Below, piece after piece: positions 26,594-36,079 of a stretch of DNA of 64,000 nucleotides. Made by a program: the position numbers and the translations under genes. Under the pieces are notes generated by a model, which saw nothing but the letters and a program-made list of their open reading frames with translations, ran no database searches and had not been told where the DNA came from. The stretch is taken from positions 342,206 to 406,205 of the forward strand of contig NZ_LMDN01000001.1 of the NCBI RefSeq assembly GCF_001425085.1. The letters run 5' to 3'. Each line of letters opens with the position of its first letter. Position 1 is the first letter of the stretch. The DNA is from Leifsonia sp. Root4 (lineage in GTDB: Bacteria; Actinomycetota; Actinomycetes; Actinomycetales; Microbacteriaceae).

Positions 26594-27991
26594 ATGAGCA
26601 ACTCACCTCGCGCACAGCTCAGCGAAGAATCGCTGCAGCAGAAGGCCAAGGACCACCTCTGGATGCACTTCACCCGCCAGTCGAGCATGGAGAGCGGCGG
26701 TGTTCCCATCATCACGAAGGGCGACGGCCACCACATCTGGGATTCGCGCGGCCGGAAGTACATCGACGGTCTCTCCGGGCTCTTTGTCGTGAATGCCGGC
26801 CACGGGCGCAAGCGTCTGGCCGAGGCCGCGGCCAAGCAGGCGGAGGAGCTGGCGTTCTTCCCGATCTGGTCCTACGCGCACCCATCCGCGATCGAGTTGG
26901 CCGACCGACTGGCCGACTACGCGCCGGGCGACCTCAACCGCGTGTTCTTCTCCACCGGTGGCGGCGAGGCCGTCGAGACGGCCTTCAAGCTCGCCAAGCA
27001 GTACTGGAAGCTTCAGGGCCGTCCCATGAAGCACAAGGTCATCTCCCGCGCCGTCGCGTACCACGGCACGCCGCAGGGAGCGCTCGCGATCACCGGCATC
27101 CCGGCCATGAAGGAGATGTTCGAGCCGCTCACCCCCGGCGGACTCCGGGTTCCGAACACGAACTTCTACCGCGCGGCCGAGGTCGGGGCGCCGAGCGCAG
27201 ACCTCGAGCAGTTCGGCGTCTGGGCGGCGAACCGCATCGAGGAGATGATCCAGTTCGAGGGCCCGGAGACCGTCGCGGCCGTGTTCCTGGAACCGGTGCA
27301 GAACTCGGGCGGATGCTTCCCGCCCCCTCCCGGCTACTTCCAGCGCGTGCGCGAGATCTGCGACAAGTACGACGTGCTCCTCGTCAGCGACGAGGTGATC
27401 TGCGCCTTCGGCCGGATCGGACACATGTTCGCGTGTGAGCAGTACGGCTACGTTCCCGACATGATCACCTGCGCGAAGGGCATGACGAGCGGCTACTCGC
27501 CGATCGGCGCGACGATCGTCAGCGACAAGGTCTACGAGCCGTTCTCCAAGGGCGACACGACCTTCTACCACGGCTACACCTTCGGTGGTCATCCCGTCTC
27601 TGCCGCCGTGGCGCTGGAGAACCTCGACATCTTCGAGGAGGAGAAACTCAACGAGAACGTCCGGGAGAACTCCCCGCTGTTCCGGGCATCTCTCGAGACG
27701 CTGCTCGACCTGCCCATCGTCGGCGATGTGCGCGGCGACGGGTACTTCTTCGGCATCGAACTGGTCAAGGACAAGGCGACCCGCGAGACATTCAACGACG
27801 AGGAGTCGGAGCGGCTGCTGCGCGGATTCCTCTCCAAGGGCCTCTACGACGCCGGGCTGTACTGCCGGGCGGATGACCGCGGCGATCCCGTCGTGCAGCT
27901 CGCCCCGCCGCTCACCATCGGCCCCAAGGAATTCACCGAGATCACCGAGATTCTGCGCGGGGTTCTGAGCGAGGCATGGTCGCGGCTCTGA
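26594..27991 (+). CDS. Class III omega-aminotransferase (amine/putrescine type)
   Basis: A 465-residue PLP aminotransferase with FFSTGGGEAVETAFKLAKQY, VLLVSDEVICAFGRIG and Schiff-base Lys295 in ITCAKGMTSGYSP. The N-terminus HLWMHFTRQSSMESGGVPI fits the putrescine/diamine:pyruvate subgroup. It is co-transcribed with the Lrp gene (3-base gap) and overlaps the next gene, a FAD oxidase, by 16 bases. The two would oxidise amines by transamination and oxidation; the precise substrate is inferred, not shown. Confidence 0.85.
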   Translation: MSNSPRAQLSEESLQQKAKDHLWMHFTRQSSMESGGVPIITKGDGHHIWDSRGRKYIDGLSGLFVVNAGHGRKRLAEAAAKQAEELAFFPIWSYAHPSAIELADRLADYAPGDLNRVFFSTGGGEAVETAFKLAKQYWKLQGRPMKHKVISRAVAYHGTPQGALAITGIPAMKEMFEPLTPGGLRVPNTNFYRAAEVGAPSADLEQFGVWAANRIEEMIQFEGPETVAAVFLEPVQNSGGCFPPPPGYFQRVREICDKYDVLLVSDEVICAFGRIGHMFACEQYGYVPDMITCAKGMTSGYSPIGATIVSDKVYEPFSKGDTTFYHGYTFGGHPVSAAVALENLDIFEEEKLNENVRENSPLFRASLETLLDLPIVGDVRGDGYFFGIELVKDKATRETFNDEESERLLRGFLSKGLYDAGLYCRADDRGDPVVQLAPPLTIGPKEFTEITEILRGVLSEAWSRL

Positions 27992-29418
27992 GGCTCGATG
28001 CGGCCCAGCCGCTCAGCTTCTGGTTCGACGCGCTGCTGGAGAGCGGCGCAGACGATCTGCGCCCGCGACCGGCCCTTGCCCGCAATGCACGCTTCGACGT
28101 GTGCATCGTCGGCGGCGGGCTCACCGGGCTGTGGACCGCCTACTACCTGGCCAAGGCGGATCCGAGTCTCAACATCGCCGTGCTCGAGAAGCACATCGCC
28201 GGATTCGGGGCGTCCGGCCGCAACGGCGGTTGGTGCTCTGCGCTGTTCCCGAGCTCGGCCGCCTCGCTGGAGCGCACGCACGGCCGCGATGCGGCCATCG
28301 CCATGCGGAAGGCGATGATCGACACCGTCGATGAGGTCAGCCGGGTCACCGGCGATGAGGGGATCGACTGCGACTTCGTGCGCGGCGGCACCGTGACCTT
28401 CGCGCGGAACCAGCCGCAGTTCGCGGCGGCATCCGCCGACGTCAGCGAAGCGGCCGAGTTCGGTGTCGACGAGTTGGAGCTCTGGGATGGCGAGCAGGTG
28501 GCCGAGCGCTTCGGTGCGAGCGGTGTCGGCGGCGGCTCGCCCCTCGGCGCGGTCTTCGACCCCGCCTGTGCCCGGCTCCAGCCCGCCAAGCTGGTGCGTG
28601 GACTGGCCACGGTGGTCGAGGGACTCGGCGTGCACATCTTCGAGAACACCGAGGTCACCAACTGGTTCGCCCGGCGCGTGCGCTTCCGCAGCCAGAGCGC
28701 GAATGGGGACGTCGTCGACGGGGCGGTCTCTGCCACCCACATCGTCATCGCCGTCGAAGGCTACGGGGCGTCGCTGCCCCGGGTCGGCCGGCACATCCTC
28801 CCGCTGTACTCCCTCATGATCGCCACGGAGCCACTCAGCGAGGAGCTGTGGCGCGAGATCGGCATCGAGCACGGGCAGACGTTCGGTGACTACCGCCACC
28901 TCATCGTGTACGGGCAGCGCACGGCAGACAACCGCATCGCCTTCGGTGGCCGCGGCGCCCGTTACCACTGGGGCAGCGCGATCCGGCCGGAGTACGATCG
29001 CGACCCCCGCGTGTTCTCGCACCTGCAGAAGGCCCCCGTCGAGCTCTTCCCCGCCGTCGCGGATGCCGCCATCACACACCGCTGGGGCGGCGCGCTCGGA
29101 GTGAACCGGGATTGGCGGGCGACGGCGAGCTTCAACCCGAAGACCGGGGTCGCACTCGCCGGAGGCTACGTCGGCGACGGGCTCAGCACGACGAACCTCG
29201 CCGGGCGCACCCTCAGCGCTCTGATCCGGGATGAGCGCGGCCCGCTCACCGAGCTGCCGTGGGTCAACCACCGCTCCCCGCAATGGGAGCCGGAACCGCT
29301 GCGCTTCGTCGGCGCAAACCTCGGCCTGCTCGCCACGGGCCTCGCCGATTCCGAGGAGCGGCTCACCAAACGACCATCCGTGGCCGCGAAGCTGATGGGC
29401 CCGTTGCTCGGGCACTGA
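27976..29418 (+). CDS. FAD-dependent amine oxidoreductase (PuuB-like)
   Basis: A 480-residue DAO-type flavoprotein. The FAD motif VCIVGGGLTGLWTAYYLAK begins near residue 41; GASGRNGGWCSALFP is the covalent/isoalloxazine-contact block seen in gamma-glutamylputrescine oxidases; the C-terminal GGYVGDGLSTTNLAGRTL closes the FAD site. ATG 27976 lies inside the end of the aminotransferase gene (16-base overlap), so translation is coupled. It would oxidise a primary or secondary amine to an aldehyde with release of H2O2. Confidence 0.85.
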   Translation: MVAALRLDAAQPLSFWFDALLESGADDLRPRPALARNARFDVCIVGGGLTGLWTAYYLAKADPSLNIAVLEKHIAGFGASGRNGGWCSALFPSSAASLERTHGRDAAIAMRKAMIDTVDEVSRVTGDEGIDCDFVRGGTVTFARNQPQFAAASADVSEAAEFGVDELELWDGEQVAERFGASGVGGGSPLGAVFDPACARLQPAKLVRGLATVVEGLGVHIFENTEVTNWFARRVRFRSQSANGDVVDGAVSATHIVIAVEGYGASLPRVGRHILPLYSLMIATEPLSEELWREIGIEHGQTFGDYRHLIVYGQRTADNRIAFGGRGARYHWGSAIRPEYDRDPRVFSHLQKAPVELFPAVADAAITHRWGGALGVNRDWRATASFNPKTGVALAGGYVGDGLSTTNLAGRTLSALIRDERGPLTELPWVNHRSPQWEPEPLRFVGANLGLLATGLADSEERLTKRPSVAAKLMGPLLGH

Positions 29419-29476
29419 CGCCCCGCCAATCGCGCTTTCGTGCGCAGGCCTCCCCCATTCGGGGCCACTCTGCCCC

Positions 29477-29482
29477 TACACT
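29477..29482 (+). promoter_or_regulatory. Leaderless-type -10 hexamer TACACT
   Basis: TACACT ends 7 bases before ATG 29490 and separates the DUF805 gene from the upstream oxidase as its own transcription unit. Confidence 0.5.
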
Positions 29483-29489
29483 CACAACC

Positions 29490-29993
29490 ATGACTACACC
29501 AGCGCCCAGCGCCCCGACCCCCTACATCCCGGCTGAGCCGCAGACCGCCGGCATCCCGCCGCTGTGGGCGCCCTACTACGGCGCACCGTTCTCCGCCGCA
29601 TTCACCCGTTTCTGGAAGAAGTACGCGACGTTCGCCGGTCGCGCCAGCCGCAGCGAGTACTGGAAGTGGGTGCTCATCCAGCTGCTCATCACCACGATCC
29701 TCGGCCTGCTCACGCTGTTCCTGGCCCTCTCGGGTTCGAGCGTCGACACCACGACCGGCACCACGACCCCCGGCCCGATGTTCGGCCTCGGCGCCGCGCT
29801 CCTCGGCATCTGGTACATCGCCACGGTCATCCCCAGCATCTCGCTCGGCGTGCGCCGCCTGCACGACATCAACCAGAGCGGCTGGATGTACCTGCTCAAC
29901 CTGATCCCGTCGATCGGCTCGCTCATCATCCTCGTCCTCGCTGTGCTGCCCGCCGACCCGCGCGGCGCGCGCTTCGACCAGCAGAACGCCTAG
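29490..29993 (+). CDS. DUF805 membrane protein
   Basis: A 167-residue protein. A Pro-rich cytosolic start is followed by FWKKYATFAGRASRSEYWKW, the DUF805 signature, then three or four membrane helices and the motif GVRRLHDINQSGWMYLL. The family is widespread and of unknown function. ATG 29490 is preferred because it follows the leaderless hexamer and starts the conserved domain in the usual place. Its last 68 bases overlap, on the opposite strand, the end of the DUF4192 gene. Confidence 0.88.
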   Translation: MTTPAPSAPTPYIPAEPQTAGIPPLWAPYYGAPFSAAFTRFWKKYATFAGRASRSEYWKWVLIQLLITTILGLLTLFLALSGSSVDTTTGTTTPGPMFGLGAALLGIWYIATVIPSISLGVRRLHDINQSGWMYLLNLIPSIGSLIILVLAVLPADPRGARFDQQNA

Positions 29994-31173
29994 TCGAGGT
30001 CTCGGCGGTGCGGCCATCGGGCCGCGCCGCCGAATCTCCGAGCTGCACCGGCACGGCGAAAGCCCAGTCCGGCAGGCGGCCGATCGCGAGCATCGTCTCG
30101 AGGATGTCGGCCAAGCCGTAACCGGGGTCGATCGCCAGCGCCATCTCGACGAAGACGGCCGCGCGGCTGCTGCGCCCGAGTGCCCAGTTGAGCCAGGCCA
30201 GCATGCACAGCGCAGGCGGTTTGCAGCGGCGGGGCGCCCGGGCGAGCAACTCCAGGAGCAACTCGATCGCCGCCTCGATCCGCTCCGGATCCGGCCGTGG
30301 CCCCTCGCCCCAGAACAGTGCGGCACTCTCCCGCCCAGCACCGGGTTCGCCGGCGGCGAAGCGCAGGTTCTCCCGCTCGGCCCTCGCACCGGCCTCCACC
30401 CCGAACGCCCAGTGGATCAGCAGCATGTCCCGCGTCGGCGGGCCCTGCATCGCGAAGAGCAGCGCGGCAGCGTCCAGCTCGCTCACCGTCTCGGCCGGGC
30501 AGCACAGGCTCATCTCGGCGACGGCCGGCAGCTCCAGCAGCGCGGCGAGCTCCGCCGAGGGCTCCCCGAGCGTCGCCGGGTCGCTTGCCATCGTCCGGAA
30601 GCGGTTGATCAACCGCCCCATCCGCTGCCTGGTGGCGAGGTCGGCCGTGCCGCTGCGCGGATCGGGCCCGCGCTGATCGTGCAGTGCCCGGTTCGCAGGC
30701 GCGCCGCGCGGGCGTTCGGCCGCGAGCTGCGCACTGACCGCTGAATCGGCTATCAGCGCCAGCGAGTGCCCGCCCGGCGGCACGGCCGTGTCGAGGTAGG
30801 AGGCCCAGCCGTCCGACGCGACACAGAGCGCATCCCGCACGAGGAATCCCGACTCCTCCGCATGGAAGAGGAGCGCGTTCATCGCCTCGCCGTGCGGCGG
30901 AACGCTGCCGCCCTCGAAGCGGGCCGTGGTGTACACGAGCGGCACGACGGCATCCGCCTCGGGGATCTTGCAGAGCAGCCCGATCAACGAGGATGCCACC
31001 GCCCCGAGCACGTCGGCGTCGGTGGTCCGCGGCAGATCCGCCCGCAGCGCGCCGCAGCTGCGTTTGCCGCGGAACGCAACGAGCACGAGGCTCTCGACGG
31101 GCCGGAATCCTGCCAACTCGGGCACCAGGGCGAGGAAGTCCTGCGCGTCGCTGGCCGTGATGATTGTTGTCAT
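29926..31173 (-). CDS. DUF4192 domain protein
   Basis: A 415-residue soluble protein that starts MTTIITASDAQDFLALVPEL and continues GFRPVESLVLVAFRGKRSCG, the hallmark of DUF4192, an actinobacterial family of unknown function. A later helical repeat region (PRRCKPPALCMLAWLNWALG, then ALAIDPGYGLADILETML) resembles a TPR-like segment. ATG 31173 is used; the longer frame upstream has no similarity. The C-terminal Arg-rich tail, about 22 residues, is encoded inside the convergent DUF805 gene. Confidence 0.85.
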   Translation of the reverse strand: MTTIITASDAQDFLALVPELAGFRPVESLVLVAFRGKRSCGALRADLPRTTDADVLGAVASSLIGLLCKIPEADAVVPLVYTTARFEGGSVPPHGEAMNALLFHAEESGFLVRDALCVASDGWASYLDTAVPPGGHSLALIADSAVSAQLAAERPRGAPANRALHDQRGPDPRSGTADLATRQRMGRLINRFRTMASDPATLGEPSAELAALLELPAVAEMSLCCPAETVSELDAAALLFAMQGPPTRDMLLIHWAFGVEAGARAERENLRFAAGEPGAGRESAALFWGEGPRPDPERIEAAIELLLELLARAPRRCKPPALCMLAWLNWALGRSSRAAVFVEMALAIDPGYGLADILETMLAIGRLPDWAFAVPVQLGDSAARPDGRTAETSTRRSAGRSARRAGRRAAQRGRG

Positions 31174-31315
31174 GCGGCGAGTCTGCGCCGCGACGCGGCC
31201 CGGCGCCGACCCGGTTACCCGGCTGTGCACAACACACGGGCCGCACCCGCCTGTGCAGGAGAGGCCACCGCGCGATCCCGCGGCCGCGACGCGCGGAAGC
31301 CCCGGGGCTGCCCGC

Positions 31316-33400
31316 CTAGGCCGCGCCCTCCTGGTTGTCATGAACACGCGCGGTGTCGTCCTGCTCCAACAGCGTCTCCACCGCGAGCAGTTCGGCCTCC
31401 TCGATCGCCGGCGCCTCGAACTGCGCGTTGTACAGCCGGTAGTAGGCGCCGCCCTGCTCGAGCAGGCCGCTGTGGGTGCCCTGTTCGACGATGTGCCCGT
31501 TCTCCATGACGACGATCAGGTCGGCGTCGCGGATCGTCGACAGCCGGTGCGCGATGACGAAGCTCGTCCTGTCGCTGCGCAGCGCGCTCATCGCCTTCTG
31601 CACGAGCAGCTCGGTGCGTGTGTCGACGGAGCTGGTCGCCTCGTCAAGGATCAGCACGCTCGGCTGGGCGAGGAAGGCACGCGCGATCGTGATCAGCTGC
31701 TTCTCGCCCGCGCTGATGTTGCCCGCCTCGTCGTCCAACACGGTGTCATAGCCGTCGGGAAGCGAGCGCACGAAACGGTCGACGTAGGTGGCCTTCGCCG
31801 CGGCGAGGATCTCCTCCTCCGTCGCACCGGAGCGGCCGTAGGCGATGTTGTCGCGGATCGTTCCGCCGAACAGCCACGTGTCCTGCAACACCATGCCCAT
31901 GCGTCCACGGAGGTCAGCACGGGTCATCGCGCTGATGTCGACGCCGTCCAGTGTGATGCGACCGGAATTCAGCTCGTAGAAGCGCATGATCAGGTTGACG
32001 AGGGTCGTCTTGCCCGCTCCCGTCGGACCGACGATCGCAATCGTGTGACCGGGCTCCGCGACGAGGTTGAGGTGCTCGATCAGCGGCTTGTCCTCCGCGT
32101 AGCGGAACGTGACATCGTCGAAGACGAGGCGACCGCTGCCTTCGGCCTTCAGCGGTGCGGATGCCGGCGCCGCGGCATCCGGCGACTGCTCATCGGCGTC
32201 GAGCAACTCGAACACCCGCTCGGCGGACGCGACGCCGGACTGCAGCAGATTCGCCATCGAACCGAGCTGGCTGAGCGGTTGCGTGAACTGCCGCGAGTAC
32301 TGGATGAACGCCTGTACGTCACCGAGGAGCATCTGACCGCTCGCCACCATGAGCCCACCGATCACGGCGATGGCGACGTAGACGAGGTTTCCCACGAACA
32401 TCATGGCCGGCATGATGATTCCGGAGACGAATTGGGCGCCGAAGCTCGCCCCGTAGAGCTGCTCGTTCTTGGCGGTGAACTCGGCGTTCGTCTCCTTCTG
32501 GCGACCGAAGACCTTGACCAGTGAGTGCCCGGTGAAGGTTTCCTCGATGCGCGCGTTCAGCTCTCCCGTGTGCTTCCACTGCGAGACGAAGAGCTTCTGC
32601 GATCGCTTGCCGATGATCACGGTGATCAGAACGGTCAGCGGGATCGTGACGAGTGCGACCCCGGCCAGCACCGGCGAGATGCTGAACATCATGATGACGA
32701 CACCGATCACGGTGAGGATCGACGTCAGCGCCTGGCTCAAGGTCTGTTGCAGGCTCTGCGACACGTTGTCGATGTCGTTCGTCACCCGGCTGAGCAGCTC
32801 ACCGCGCTGCATCTTGTCGAAGTAGCTCAGCGGCAGCGCGTTCAGCTTCGTCTCGATGTCTTCGCGGAGGCGGTAGATCGTGCGCTGCACGCTGCCGTTC
32901 AGCACGAATCCCTGCAGCCACATGAAGACGGATGCCAGCACATACAGCGCGAGCACGCCGAGCAGCACCGCGCCGAGGGCCGCGAAGTCGATGCCCGCGC
33001 CCGGTGTCAGCTGCATCGGCTCGATCATGTCGGCGAGCTGGTCCTGCCCGGTTGCGCGCAGCTCGGCGATCACCTCCGCCTTGCTCGCACCGGCGGGCAT
33101 CTGCGCGGAGATGGCACCGGAGAAGATGATGTTCGTTCCCTCGCCGAGCAGCTTCGGGCCGAGCACGCTGAAGATCACACCGATGACGGCGAGGATCGTG
33201 ACCGAGATGATCTGGAACCACTCCGGCCGCAGGCGCCCCATCAGCCGCTTCAGCGAGGTTCCGAAGTTCTTGGGCTTCTCGACGGGGGCTCCGCCGCCGC
33301 CCATCGGGCCTCTGCCGCCCATCGGGCCGCGCTGCGGGGCTGGCTGGGCCGGCGTGCTGCCCGTGCTCGTCTCGTTCGCCGCGTCCTCGGTCGTGCTCAT
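31316..33400 (-). CDS. ABC exporter half-transporter (catalytic-site subunit)
   Basis: A 694-residue type IV ABC half-transporter. A Gly/Pro-rich N-terminal tail (1-55) precedes six membrane helices (to about 380) and a nucleotide-binding domain with Walker A GPTGAGKTT, Walker B VLILDEATSSVD (catalytic Glu present) and H-loop AHRLSTI. Its signature motif is SAGEKQ rather than SGGQ. ATG 33400 overlaps the stop of the partner gene (ATGA). The pattern fits the second subunit of a heterodimeric multidrug exporter such as LmrCD or TM287/288. Substrate unknown. Confidence 0.92.
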   Translation of the reverse strand: MSTTEDAANETSTGSTPAQPAPQRGPMGGRGPMGGGGAPVEKPKNFGTSLKRLMGRLRPEWFQIISVTILAVIGVIFSVLGPKLLGEGTNIIFSGAISAQMPAGASKAEVIAELRATGQDQLADMIEPMQLTPGAGIDFAALGAVLLGVLALYVLASVFMWLQGFVLNGSVQRTIYRLREDIETKLNALPLSYFDKMQRGELLSRVTNDIDNVSQSLQQTLSQALTSILTVIGVVIMMFSISPVLAGVALVTIPLTVLITVIIGKRSQKLFVSQWKHTGELNARIEETFTGHSLVKVFGRQKETNAEFTAKNEQLYGASFGAQFVSGIIMPAMMFVGNLVYVAIAVIGGLMVASGQMLLGDVQAFIQYSRQFTQPLSQLGSMANLLQSGVASAERVFELLDADEQSPDAAAPASAPLKAEGSGRLVFDDVTFRYAEDKPLIEHLNLVAEPGHTIAIVGPTGAGKTTLVNLIMRFYELNSGRITLDGVDISAMTRADLRGRMGMVLQDTWLFGGTIRDNIAYGRSGATEEEILAAAKATYVDRFVRSLPDGYDTVLDDEAGNISAGEKQLITIARAFLAQPSVLILDEATSSVDTRTELLVQKAMSALRSDRTSFVIAHRLSTIRDADLIVVMENGHIVEQGTHSGLLEQGGAYYRLYNAQFEAPAIEEAELLAVETLLEQDDTARVHDNQEGAA

Positions 33401-35130
33401 GCTGCCTCCTCCGCGGTGAGCTGCGAGGAGACGATCTCCGCATAGGTTTCCGAGCTCGCCAGCAGCTCGTCATGGCTGCCGCGTCCGACGATCTCCCCGT
33501 CCTCGAGCACGAGGATCTGATCGGCGTCGATGATCGTCGACACCCGCTGGGCCACGATGAAGAGCGTCGCGTCGCCGATGTCGGCCCGCAGCGCACGCCG
33601 CAGATTCGCATCCGTGGTCAGGTCGAGGGCCGAGAACGAGTCGTCGAAGATGTAGATGGCCGGCCGTTTCACGAGCGCCCTGGCGATGGCCAGTCGTTGC
33701 CGCTGCCCACCGGAGACGTTCGTTCCGCCCTGGCTGATCGGGGCGTCGAGGCCGCCGGGCATCGCCGCGACGAAGTCGCGCGCCTGCGCCACCTCGAGGG
33801 CGTGCCACAGCTCGGTGTCTGAGGCGTCGCTCTTGCCGTAGCGCAGGTTGCTTGCGACGGTTCCGGAGAACAGGTAGGGCTTCTGCGGCACCAGGCCGAT
33901 GTGCGCCCAGAGCAGTTCAGGGTCGATGTCGCGCACATCGACGCCGTCGACCTTCACGCTGCCCTCCGTGGCGTCGAAGAGTCGGGGAAGCAGGTTGACC
34001 AGCGTCGTCTTGCCCGAGCCGGTGCTGCCGATGACCGCGGTCGTCGTTCCCGGCTCCGTGCGGAAGTCGAGAGCGGTGAGCACGGGCTGCTCCGCGCCCG
34101 GGTAGGAGAAGGAGACGCCGTCGAATTCGATGGAGCCGATGCCGTGCAGAGTGACGACGGGGTTGCTCGGCGGCCGCACGCTCGGCTCTGTGCCCAGCAC
34201 CTCCTGGATGCGGTCGGCGCAGACGGCGGCGCGCGGGATCATCACGGCCATGAATGTCGCCATCATCACGGCCATCAGAATCTGCATCAGGTAACTGAGG
34301 AAGGCCGTGAGCGTTCCGACCTGCATCGAGCCGTCCTCGATGCGGAACGCACCGAACCAGAGCACGGCGATGCTCGAGAGGTTGAGCACGAGCATGACGA
34401 CGGGGAACATCAGCGCCATCAGGCGCCCCGTGCGCAACGCCGTGTCGGTGAGTTCGGCGTTCGCGCCCGCGAAGCGCTCGGTCTCGATCGGTTCGCGCAC
34501 GAAGGCGCGGATGACGCGGATGCCGGTGAGCTGCTCGCGCAGCACGGTGTTGACGCGGTCGACGCGCTTCTGCATCGAACGGAACAGCGGCACCATCCGC
34601 CAGATGATGAGCCCGACGGCGATCAGCAGCACGGGAACGGCCACGGCGATCAGCCAGGACAGTTGGAGGTCCTGCTGCATGGCCATGATGATGCCGCCGA
34701 TGCAGAGCATGGGAGCGCTGACCATCATCGTGCAGGTCATCAGCACGAGCATCTGCACCTGCTGCACGTCGTTGGTGGAGCGGGTGATCAGCGAGGGTGC
34801 GCCGAATCTGGCCACCTCCCGCTCGGAGAACTCGCCGACCTTCTCGAACACGCCCGTGCGGAGGTCACGGCCGAGCGCCATGGCCGCCCGCGCCCCGAAG
34901 TAGACGGCCACGATCGAACAGACGACCTGGCCGAGTGTGATCAGCAGCATCCAGGCGCCGGTGGAGAGGATGTATGCGGTGTCGCCCGTTGCGACGCCCT
35001 GGTCGATGATGTCGGCGTTCAGCGTCGGCAGGTAGAGCGACGCGATCGATTGCGCGAGCTGGAAGACCACGACCCCGACGAGGAGCCAGCGATAGGGCTT
35101 GAGGTAGCGCCAGACCAACGGAAGCAGCAT
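33397..35130 (-). CDS. ABC exporter half-transporter (degenerate-site subunit)
   Basis: A 577-residue half-transporter with six membrane helices and a nucleotide-binding domain: Walker A GSTGSGKTT, signature NVSGGQRQR, and Walker B IYIFDDSFSALD, with Asp where the catalytic Glu should be. The H-loop His is replaced by Gln (VAQRVSTI). Together with the odd signature of the partner this builds one inactive and one active ATP site, the known asymmetry of heterodimeric exporters. ATG 35130 follows a gaggag Shine-Dalgarno. The 255 bases upstream (35131-35385) show nothing recognisable. Confidence 0.92.
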   Translation of the reverse strand: MLLPLVWRYLKPYRWLLVGVVVFQLAQSIASLYLPTLNADIIDQGVATGDTAYILSTGAWMLLITLGQVVCSIVAVYFGARAAMALGRDLRTGVFEKVGEFSEREVARFGAPSLITRSTNDVQQVQMLVLMTCTMMVSAPMLCIGGIIMAMQQDLQLSWLIAVAVPVLLIAVGLIIWRMVPLFRSMQKRVDRVNTVLREQLTGIRVIRAFVREPIETERFAGANAELTDTALRTGRLMALMFPVVMLVLNLSSIAVLWFGAFRIEDGSMQVGTLTAFLSYLMQILMAVMMATFMAVMIPRAAVCADRIQEVLGTEPSVRPPSNPVVTLHGIGSIEFDGVSFSYPGAEQPVLTALDFRTEPGTTTAVIGSTGSGKTTLVNLLPRLFDATEGSVKVDGVDVRDIDPELLWAHIGLVPQKPYLFSGTVASNLRYGKSDASDTELWHALEVAQARDFVAAMPGGLDAPISQGGTNVSGGQRQRLAIARALVKRPAIYIFDDSFSALDLTTDANLRRALRADIGDATLFIVAQRVSTIIDADQILVLEDGEIVGRGSHDELLASSETYAEIVSSQLTAEEAA

Positions 35131-35385
35131 GAGTCTCCTCAGAATCGTGCGCGATCCGGGAGCCGGTTGACCGCGACGGCCCGATCGCCATCGTTCTCGC
35201 CCTCGATCACTCGTCGAGCCTAACCGAGCGGTCGCGCGCTGCGGCGCCTTTCCCGTTCGCCTCTGGTGAACGCAGATCCGGTTGGCGCAGGTCCGGGTGG
35301 CGCGGCGCCACCGAGCCGCACACAGATGCCGGAAGGGGCACACTGCCCGGCCGGCACCCGTCGGCTCACCGCTGCTGGCGGCGGC

Positions 35386-35865
35386 TCATGGCGCGGTGGT
35401 GACCACGGTGCCATCAGGGGCGATCACGTGCCAGACCTCGTTCAGGCCCTGGCCGTTCAGATCGCCGGGTGCCGTGTCGTTGGCGAAGGTGTAGAGGGGC
35501 AGGCCGTTGATCGTGATCTGCTTGCCGCCGGCGACGCCGGTGATCGTCCCGACGGTGCCCGTGATGCCGTCAACGACAGGCGTGTCCGACTCTGAGGTGA
35601 TCGCCGGCCACGCCGCCTCGCAGTCCCCGGTGCATGCGCTGGTGTCGGCACCGGCCGTGTCTTTATCGAAGACATAGGCCGTCATGCCCTCCCCGTTCAC
35701 GACGATCTCTCCGATCGAACTCCCGGCGACGGTGAGTTCGGCTGTGGCCACCTCGGCGTCGCCCGACTCGGTGGATGACGGGGCAGGAGCACCCTCTGCA
35801 CAGCCGGCCAAGGCCATCATCGCGACGGCGACTCCCGCCAACGCCGCGAGCATTCTCGTGTTCAT
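35386..35865 (-). CDS. COG4315-type secreted lipoprotein
   Basis: A 159-residue protein with a lipobox (AMMALAGCAEG, Cys22) and two copies of the Yx(F/W)xxD-type motif of COG4315 lipoproteins (AYVFDKD and LYTFANDTAPGDLNGQG), with the pair CTGDCEAAWP between. Such proteins are cell-surface, sometimes redox- or heme-linked, with no firm function. It is divergent from the ECF sigma gene group, which makes it a candidate target of that sigma factor. Confidence 0.85.
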   Translation of the reverse strand: MNTRMLAALAGVAVAMMALAGCAEGAPAPSSTESGDAEVATAELTVAGSSIGEIVVNGEGMTAYVFDKDTAGADTSACTGDCEAAWPAITSESDTPVVDGITGTVGTITGVAGGKQITINGLPLYTFANDTAPGDLNGQGLNEVWHVIAPDGTVVTTAP

Positions 35866-35941
35866 GGGTCATTCCAATCCTGTTCCGTGTCGACCGCGTC
35901 GTCGCGGCCATGGCCTGATGGAGACCACTGAGGAGAACACG

Positions 35942-36079
35942 ATGTGGAGCCCCGAAACGTTCACGCCCCCAGCCGATTCCCAGCGCGCGGACGAACGCTG
36001 GAGTGTGACCGCACGTGCGATCCCTGGGGCGCTGAACGACATGCGCTCGGGTCTCGTTGTCTGGTTGGAGGCACAATGA
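35942..36079 (+). CDS. Candidate 45-residue protein coupled to ECF sigma
   Basis: The frame begins MWSPETFTPPADSQ and ends LVVWLEAQ. A gaggag Shine-Dalgarno lies 6 bases before ATG 35942, and its TGA overlaps the sigma factor's ATG at 36076 in an ATGA junction, the same coupling used between sigma and anti-sigma. An upstream in-frame ATG at 35918 lacks a ribosome site. No similarity is recognised; it could be a translational-coupling leader or a small regulator. Confidence 0.45.
   Translation: MWSPETFTPPADSQRADERWSVTARAIPGALNDMRSGLVVWLEAQ

Noticed and set aside
35944-36075. N-terminally extended sigma factor starting at 35944
   Set aside because: The ATG at 36076 has a ribosome site and begins the conserved domain; the upstream stretch shows no similarity in that frame.
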